In this document: in pieces, positions 60,853-64,000 of the stretch | How the letters are laid out: every line of letters starts with the position of its first letter | Numbering within the stretch: position 1 is the stretch's first letter | From: Calothrix sp. PCC 7103 | GTDB taxonomy: Bacteria > Cyanobacteriota > Cyanobacteriia > Cyanobacteriales > Nostocaceae | NCBI RefSeq assembly: GCF_000331305.1 | Contig: NZ_KB217480.1 | Location: 280,538-344,537, forward strand | Direction of reading: 5' to 3' | DNA: 64,000 nt | The notes under the pieces: generated by a model | Told to the model about the DNA's origin: nothing | The model's input: only the letters and a program-made list of their open reading frames with translations | Database searches by the model: none | Translations under genes and position numbers: made by a program

Positions 60853-61095
60853 TTATTTAACAGCAATTGCTTGACCAGCAGTACTGATAATTTCTTGTAA
60901 ATTGGTTACAGAACCTGTATAGCTACCACCGGGACCTGCGAAGGTTTGCTGACCCACTTGAAGTTGTTTTAGTGAGTAGCTGTTTGATGCATCAGATGCG
61001 AAACCACCTACATCACCCAAGGTAATGGCTAAACCACCAGCTACAGTGTCGAGTTCGTCGTTAGATAGTTCAATTGCATTAATTTCGTTATTCAT
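60853..61095 (-). CDS. CTB-type bacteriocin precursor with a double-glycine leader
   Basis: 80 residues from the ATG at 61095, preceded by GGAG eight bases upstream. The leader INAIELSNDELDTVAGG ends in the Gly-Gly cleavage site of peptides exported by PCAT-type ABC transporters; the core (AITLGDVGGFASDASNSYSL KQLQVG and onward) is small, Gly/Ser/Gln-rich and lacks cysteine. It matches the pattern of CTB-family bacteriocin-like peptides of heterocystous cyanobacteria. No transporter or modification enzyme is near, so processing must occur in trans. The frame could open upstream at 61197, but that part lacks conservation. Confidence 0.8.
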   Translation of the reverse strand: MNNEINAIELSNDELDTVAGGLAITLGDVGGFASDASNSYSLKQLQVGQQTFAGPGGSYTGSVTNLQEIISTAGQAIAVK

Positions 61096-61357
61096 TACTT
61101 TATCTCCATTGAATATATAAGTTATGTTTGAAAGCTTGTAGCGTTTAGGCTGTTTGCTTTCATGAATTAATAATAGGAATTTTGATGGCTTAAACACATC
61201 GTAATAAAGCTGGAATTGATAGCTATCCTTTTTGTTGATGCGGCGCCTATACTAAAGTTGGAGCTACTTAAGGTGATATGCTGGAAATACTGCGGTGCCT
61301 GTAAAACTACAGATTCATAGGCGCCTCAAGAGTTGTTTACAACTATTGAAAGAAAAT

Positions 61358-61573
61358 ATGGACTCTGGGAATCTCAACAGTGAATTGTCAGTAGAAGACC
61401 GTGCAGCAGCGGAAAAATTGCACACGCGGTTACGGCGCCTTTCTCAGGTTCCCAACGTGGAAGAAGTTGTAGTTGCCATGTTTGAATTTTTTGCACATCT
61501 ACCAACTCCGTATTTAACGCCCACACAAGAAGAGTTATTATCTGTGATTGAGCGACAGTGTGGAATTGAGTAA
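61358..61573 (+). CDS. Small hypothetical protein, 71 residues
   Basis: Start chosen at the ATG at 61358 (MDSGNLNSELSVEDRAAAEK); the frame opens at 61295. Helical and acidic (VPNVEEVVVAMFEFFAHLPT, PTQEELLSVIERQCGIE). Convergent with the XRE regulator. No family recognised. Confidence 0.5.
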   Translation: MDSGNLNSELSVEDRAAAEKLHTRLRRLSQVPNVEEVVVAMFEFFAHLPTPYLTPTQEELLSVIERQCGIE

Positions 61574-61590
61574 ATTAAAGGTGGTGTGTT

Positions 61591-61908
61591 TCAAGTGCCA
61601 CTAGCAAATATTTCGGGTGAGCCAAACAAATCGTAAACGTTGGTGTTTAGTGCTTCTGTCAGATATCTTAGCAGTTTGAAGGATACGGTAGCAGGCGCCT
61701 TTTCGTTTCCTTCGGGGTGTTCTAAAAGCTGTATGTATTGCTGGGACACTTTATAGTCGTACTGGTCAATAACTTTTTGAGCTAGCGCGCGCCGAGAAAC
61801 TTTACCTCGCATCAATTTTAGTTTTTTACCAAACTCTGGCTTCCAATCTACAGATGCGATAATATCGAGTTCCAACATAATAAGTTTTTTACTAGTCATA
61901 CTTGACAT
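61591..61908 (-). CDS. XRE-like helix-turn-helix regulator
   Basis: 105 residues. The HTH spans about 25-95: FGKKLKLMRGKVSRRALAQK, VSQQYIQLLEHPEGNEKAPA, SFKLLRYLTEALNTNVYDLF. Divergent from the GNAT-type gene at 61977 with about 70 bp between, containing an inverted TACTAGT/ACTAGTA pair (near 61889-61943) that could be its operator. Likely regulates itself and the divergent genes. Confidence 0.75.
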   Translation of the reverse strand: MSSMTSKKLIMLELDIIASVDWKPEFGKKLKLMRGKVSRRALAQKVIDQYDYKVSQQYIQLLEHPEGNEKAPATVSFKLLRYLTEALNTNVYDLFGSPEIFASGT

Positions 61909-61976
61909 ACAATTACATATAATTTTATAGTCATACTAGTAAAAATATAATAGATTATCGGGGTGTAAAACTTGGT

Positions 61977-62549
61977 GTGGTTTCAAATTTTAGCCTGAAT
62001 GTCAAATTATTACGGGTGCAGGACAACCAAATTGTCGATGCCATTCTTACAACTGTATCAGATAAACACCTTGCGGATGCTCAAAATCTATGGGCGCCTC
62101 AACTAACGGGTACACGTTACTCTGATGCTGACTGGAATTGGGAGAAAAAGAATCGGTTAGCTAAAATATTGCCTGGGGATGAACTTTATGCAATTGAGTG
62201 TGAAGGCATTACCCAAGGATTGATGACAATTGATATATTAAAAAAACGCTGCCAAATTGAATCTCAGTATCGTCGGAGGCTAGTATATATTAGTGCATTA
62301 GCTACTGGGCCAATGAACCGTCCAGCAATCAACAATCCTCCCACCTACAAAGGTGTTGGTAAAAATTTAGTTGATTTTGCTATTGCCCGTAGTTATGAAT
62401 TGGGATACCAAGGACGTGTAGGACTACATGCTCTCCCCGATTCTATAGACTTTTATCGTAAAATTAGGGTTGGATTCCTTGATTGCGGTCCCGACCCAGA
62501 CGAACCAGATAATTTGGTTTATTTTGAAATATTACGGAGAAACTCATGA
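61977..62549 (+). CDS. GNAT-like acetyltransferase (putative)
   Basis: 190 residues from a GTG. The acetyl-CoA region YKGVGKNLVDFAIARSYELG (about 128-148) fits motif A of the GNAT fold, followed by GRVGLHALPDSIDFYRKIRV with the usual beta-alpha Tyr/Phe. N-terminal part is divergent. It overlaps the next gene by 4 bp (ATGA) and is divergent from an XRE regulator, an arrangement also seen in acetyltransferase toxin-antitoxin modules, although the DUF1778-type antitoxin is absent. Confidence 0.65.
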   Translation: MVSNFSLNVKLLRVQDNQIVDAILTTVSDKHLADAQNLWAPQLTGTRYSDADWNWEKKNRLAKILPGDELYAIECEGITQGLMTIDILKKRCQIESQYRRRLVYISALATGPMNRPAINNPPTYKGVGKNLVDFAIARSYELGYQGRVGLHALPDSIDFYRKIRVGFLDCGPDPDEPDNLVYFEILRRNS

Positions 62550-63190
62550 CCCAATCAATTTCTTCTGATACAAGTGTTGAAACAACTAAAAACCAGCATT
62601 TAATCGAGTTGGTAGCAGCAGAAGATGCAGCCAATGGAGAAGTTGGTTGTGGTCGGTTAGCATCAAGTAATTTTTTGGCTTATTTGAACAATCGCAGTAT
62701 CAATATTGACGACGAAAACTTTAGAAGTTTACTGAATTTGCACTTGGGGGACATACTAACAGAACGTGACTTTGATTCAATTATTTCTAAAGTCAGTTGC
62801 TACATTGAATCTGTAGTTGCAGGCACAAAAGTACCGACTACAAGCGCGCGCTCCCAAACTGAAATTGTCGAACACATCCCGACATCAGAACTTCAAAAAT
62901 TATTACAAACATTAACAGAGTTTTTACCAAACGGTAAAGAAGCTCGAATTATTGAATATATCCACACAATTATACATAAAGCCGTACTGCAACCCCGACA
63001 CACTTGGCCTCATCCAATTTGGGTTTTAAAATCAGAAGAAAAAATTTATATAACCCAATCTGCAACTTTAGAAGAAGCTATTACTCAAGTAAAGGTACAA
63101 TATAAAGATGTAAGCGGAGAATTAGAAGTTGTAAAAGTAGGTGGAGTATTGGCGCCAAATCAAGTTATTGCTCTGGATTTAAATAATTAA
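62546..63190 (+). CDS. Hypothetical protein coupled to the GNAT-like gene
   Basis: 214 residues. The ATG overlaps the previous stop codon. Helical N-terminal half (NQHLIELVAAEDAANGEVGC, LNLHLGDILTERDFDSIISK) and a C-terminal part with LQPRHTWPHPIWVLKSEEKI and VQYKDVSGELEVVKVGGVLA. No family recognised. Probably works with the GNAT protein as substrate, regulator or antidote; that is inference from coupling. Confidence 0.55.
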   Translation: MTQSISSDTSVETTKNQHLIELVAAEDAANGEVGCGRLASSNFLAYLNNRSINIDDENFRSLLNLHLGDILTERDFDSIISKVSCYIESVVAGTKVPTTSARSQTEIVEHIPTSELQKLLQTLTEFLPNGKEARIIEYIHTIIHKAVLQPRHTWPHPIWVLKSEEKIYITQSATLEEAITQVKVQYKDVSGELEVVKVGGVLAPNQVIALDLNN

Positions 63191-63232
63191 ATGAATCAAC
63201 TTTTAATAATTCACACCCTCTTTAATTAGCAT

Positions 63233-63677
63233 ATGCACATCACTCTTCGTTCCATATCAGAAGCTGACTTTAAGTTCATCTACGAAGTAACGAGAGTAAC
63301 AATGCAAACCTATGTAGAACAAACTTGGGGAAGTTGGGTTGATTTTGAGCAGCGAACAATAATTTACGATTCAATTAATTTGTCAACGCATCAAATTATT
63401 CAGATTGACGGTCAAGATGTTGGATGTTTGGCAGTCGAGATACACCTAAGCCACATGCAATTAACGAAACTGTATGTACTACCTAATTTTCAGCGTCGTG
63501 GCATTGGTACAGTTCTTATCAGGCAGTTAATTAATGAAGCTAAAGCGCATAAAATACCCTTACGGCGCGCGAGTTTTAGCAGTTAATCCAGCACGTAAAC
63601 TCTATGAACGCGAAGGTTTTATTGTTCAAACACAAACAAAGGAGAGAATCCACATGGAGTATGCTCCCGTCAAGTGA
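63233..63677 (+). pseudogene. GNAT acetyltransferase with a frameshift near the 3' end
   Basis: MHITLRSISEADFKFIYEVT to about residue 112 is a normal GNAT, with motif A LYVLPNFQRRGIGTVLIRQL. The frame then stops at 63586, but the +1 frame continues RVLAVNPARKLYEREGFIVQ and TQTKERIHMEYAPVK to 63677, the missing motif B. The shift lies in CGGCGCGCG (about 63563-63571). A true mutation or a sequencing error in this GC run. Confidence 0.85.
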
Positions 63678-63793
63678 AGTTGCGTCTTCGATTATCAATA
63701 TTAGAAGATACCGTGGCGCCGACTTTAACATACGATAGTTGTGCAAGTGGCGCCAAGTGCATGTACCAAAATTTATACTAGTACTGCGTTTCC

Positions 63794-64000
63794 CTACTTT
63801 TTAAGGTTTTTTTGAACAGTTTCTACATCTAGCTCTAAGCGTTCTGCTATCTGCTCAGTATTTAACCCTAACTCCTGTAAGATAGAAATCGTCTTCAGTT
63901 TCTGTTTGAGTTCTCCCTCTTGTTCTCCCTCTTGTTTACCTTCTAAAAAAACTTTACTTTTTCTTAGCGATTCTAAATCAAGCATGACTTCTAGTTCCTT
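63794..64000 (-). CDS. Rpn-family nuclease/putative transposase, C-terminal part (cut by window edge)
   Basis: The frame is open to the window end; KELEVMLDLESLRKSKVFLE then GKQEGEQEGELKQKLKTISI and LGLNTEQIAERLELDVETVQ are the usual C-terminal region of Rpn/DUF4351-type cyanobacterial proteins, with an EGEQ-type linker and terminal helical hairpin. The catalytic part lies outside the window. A second, complete member is at 7338-8153. Confidence 0.7.
   Translation of the reverse strand, partial: KELEVMLDLESLRKSKVFLEGKQEGEQEGELKQKLKTISILQELGLNTEQIAERLELDVETVQKNLKK

Overview
The window looks like an accessory replicon, or a plasmid-like island, from a filamentous, probably heterocyst-forming cyanobacterium (Nostocales). 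The basis is AT-rich DNA, XisH/XisI fdxN-element excision controlling factors, Uma2-family nucleases, SMI1/KNR4 and WG-repeat proteins, a CTB-type double-glycine bacteriocin precursor, cyanobacterial palindromic repeats, and several NTPase-centred conflict proteins of the kind that multicellular cyanobacteria carry in bulk. A truncated ParA and an orphan ParB argue for plasmid ancestry. No rRNA, tRNA or CRISPR array was seen.

Layout. 0-8.3 kb: a flavin amine oxidase, then a transposon graveyard (Tn3-family remnant with a 38-bp end, an IS4-type fragment, a 154-bp MITE), Uma2, a broken parA, a nucleotidyltransferase pair, an Rpn-type nuclease and broken xisI/xisH pieces. 8.3-20.9 kb: small membrane, secreted and immunity-like genes (WG repeats, a three-gene SMI1-type operon with a hidden 59-residue ORF, LprI-like proteins) and an ISH3-like transposase. 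Most of this block lacks the GGCGCC palindrome that saturates the rest of the window and carries canonical HIP1 (GCGATCGC) instead, so it probably has a different origin. 21.4-22.2 kb: an intact xisH-xisI pair. 22.2-44.1 kb: one long minus-strand conflict island. 45.2-50.2 kb: OLD-family nuclease, ParB and a tyrosine integrase. 50.2-54.7 kb: a complete Tn3-family transposon with 48-bp inverted repeats that truncates a STAND NTPase lying next to a TIR protein (54.7-56.7 kb). 56.8-58.1 kb: an integrase fragment, a MORN-like gene split by a second MITE, and a region very dense in GTAC. 58.2-60.5 kb: a decaying redox gene cluster. 60.8-64 kb: a bacteriocin precursor, an XRE regulator, GNAT acetyltransferases and the start of another Rpn-type gene.

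How the genes may work together. The centre of interest is 22.2-44.1 kb. It holds a MoxR ATPase, a vWA protein and an EAD1-VMAP protein (the core of the ternary MoxR-vWA-VMAP conflict systems), next to an EAD1-LRR-Roc-COR GTPase and a trypsin-like protease. The GTPase starts with the same EAD1 adaptor as the VMAP protein and ends with an adaptor that matches the N-terminus of the protease. The three proteins can therefore be read as a chain: VMAP to GTPase to protease. The vWA subunit is fused to a full-length GT4 glycosyltransferase that resembles a housekeeping cyanobacterial enzyme. This is the best candidate for an undescribed arrangement. Further P-loop NTPases (HTH-nSTAND, membrane nSTAND, a P-loop ATPase coupled to a TPR-WD40 STAND protein) flank it on the same strand.
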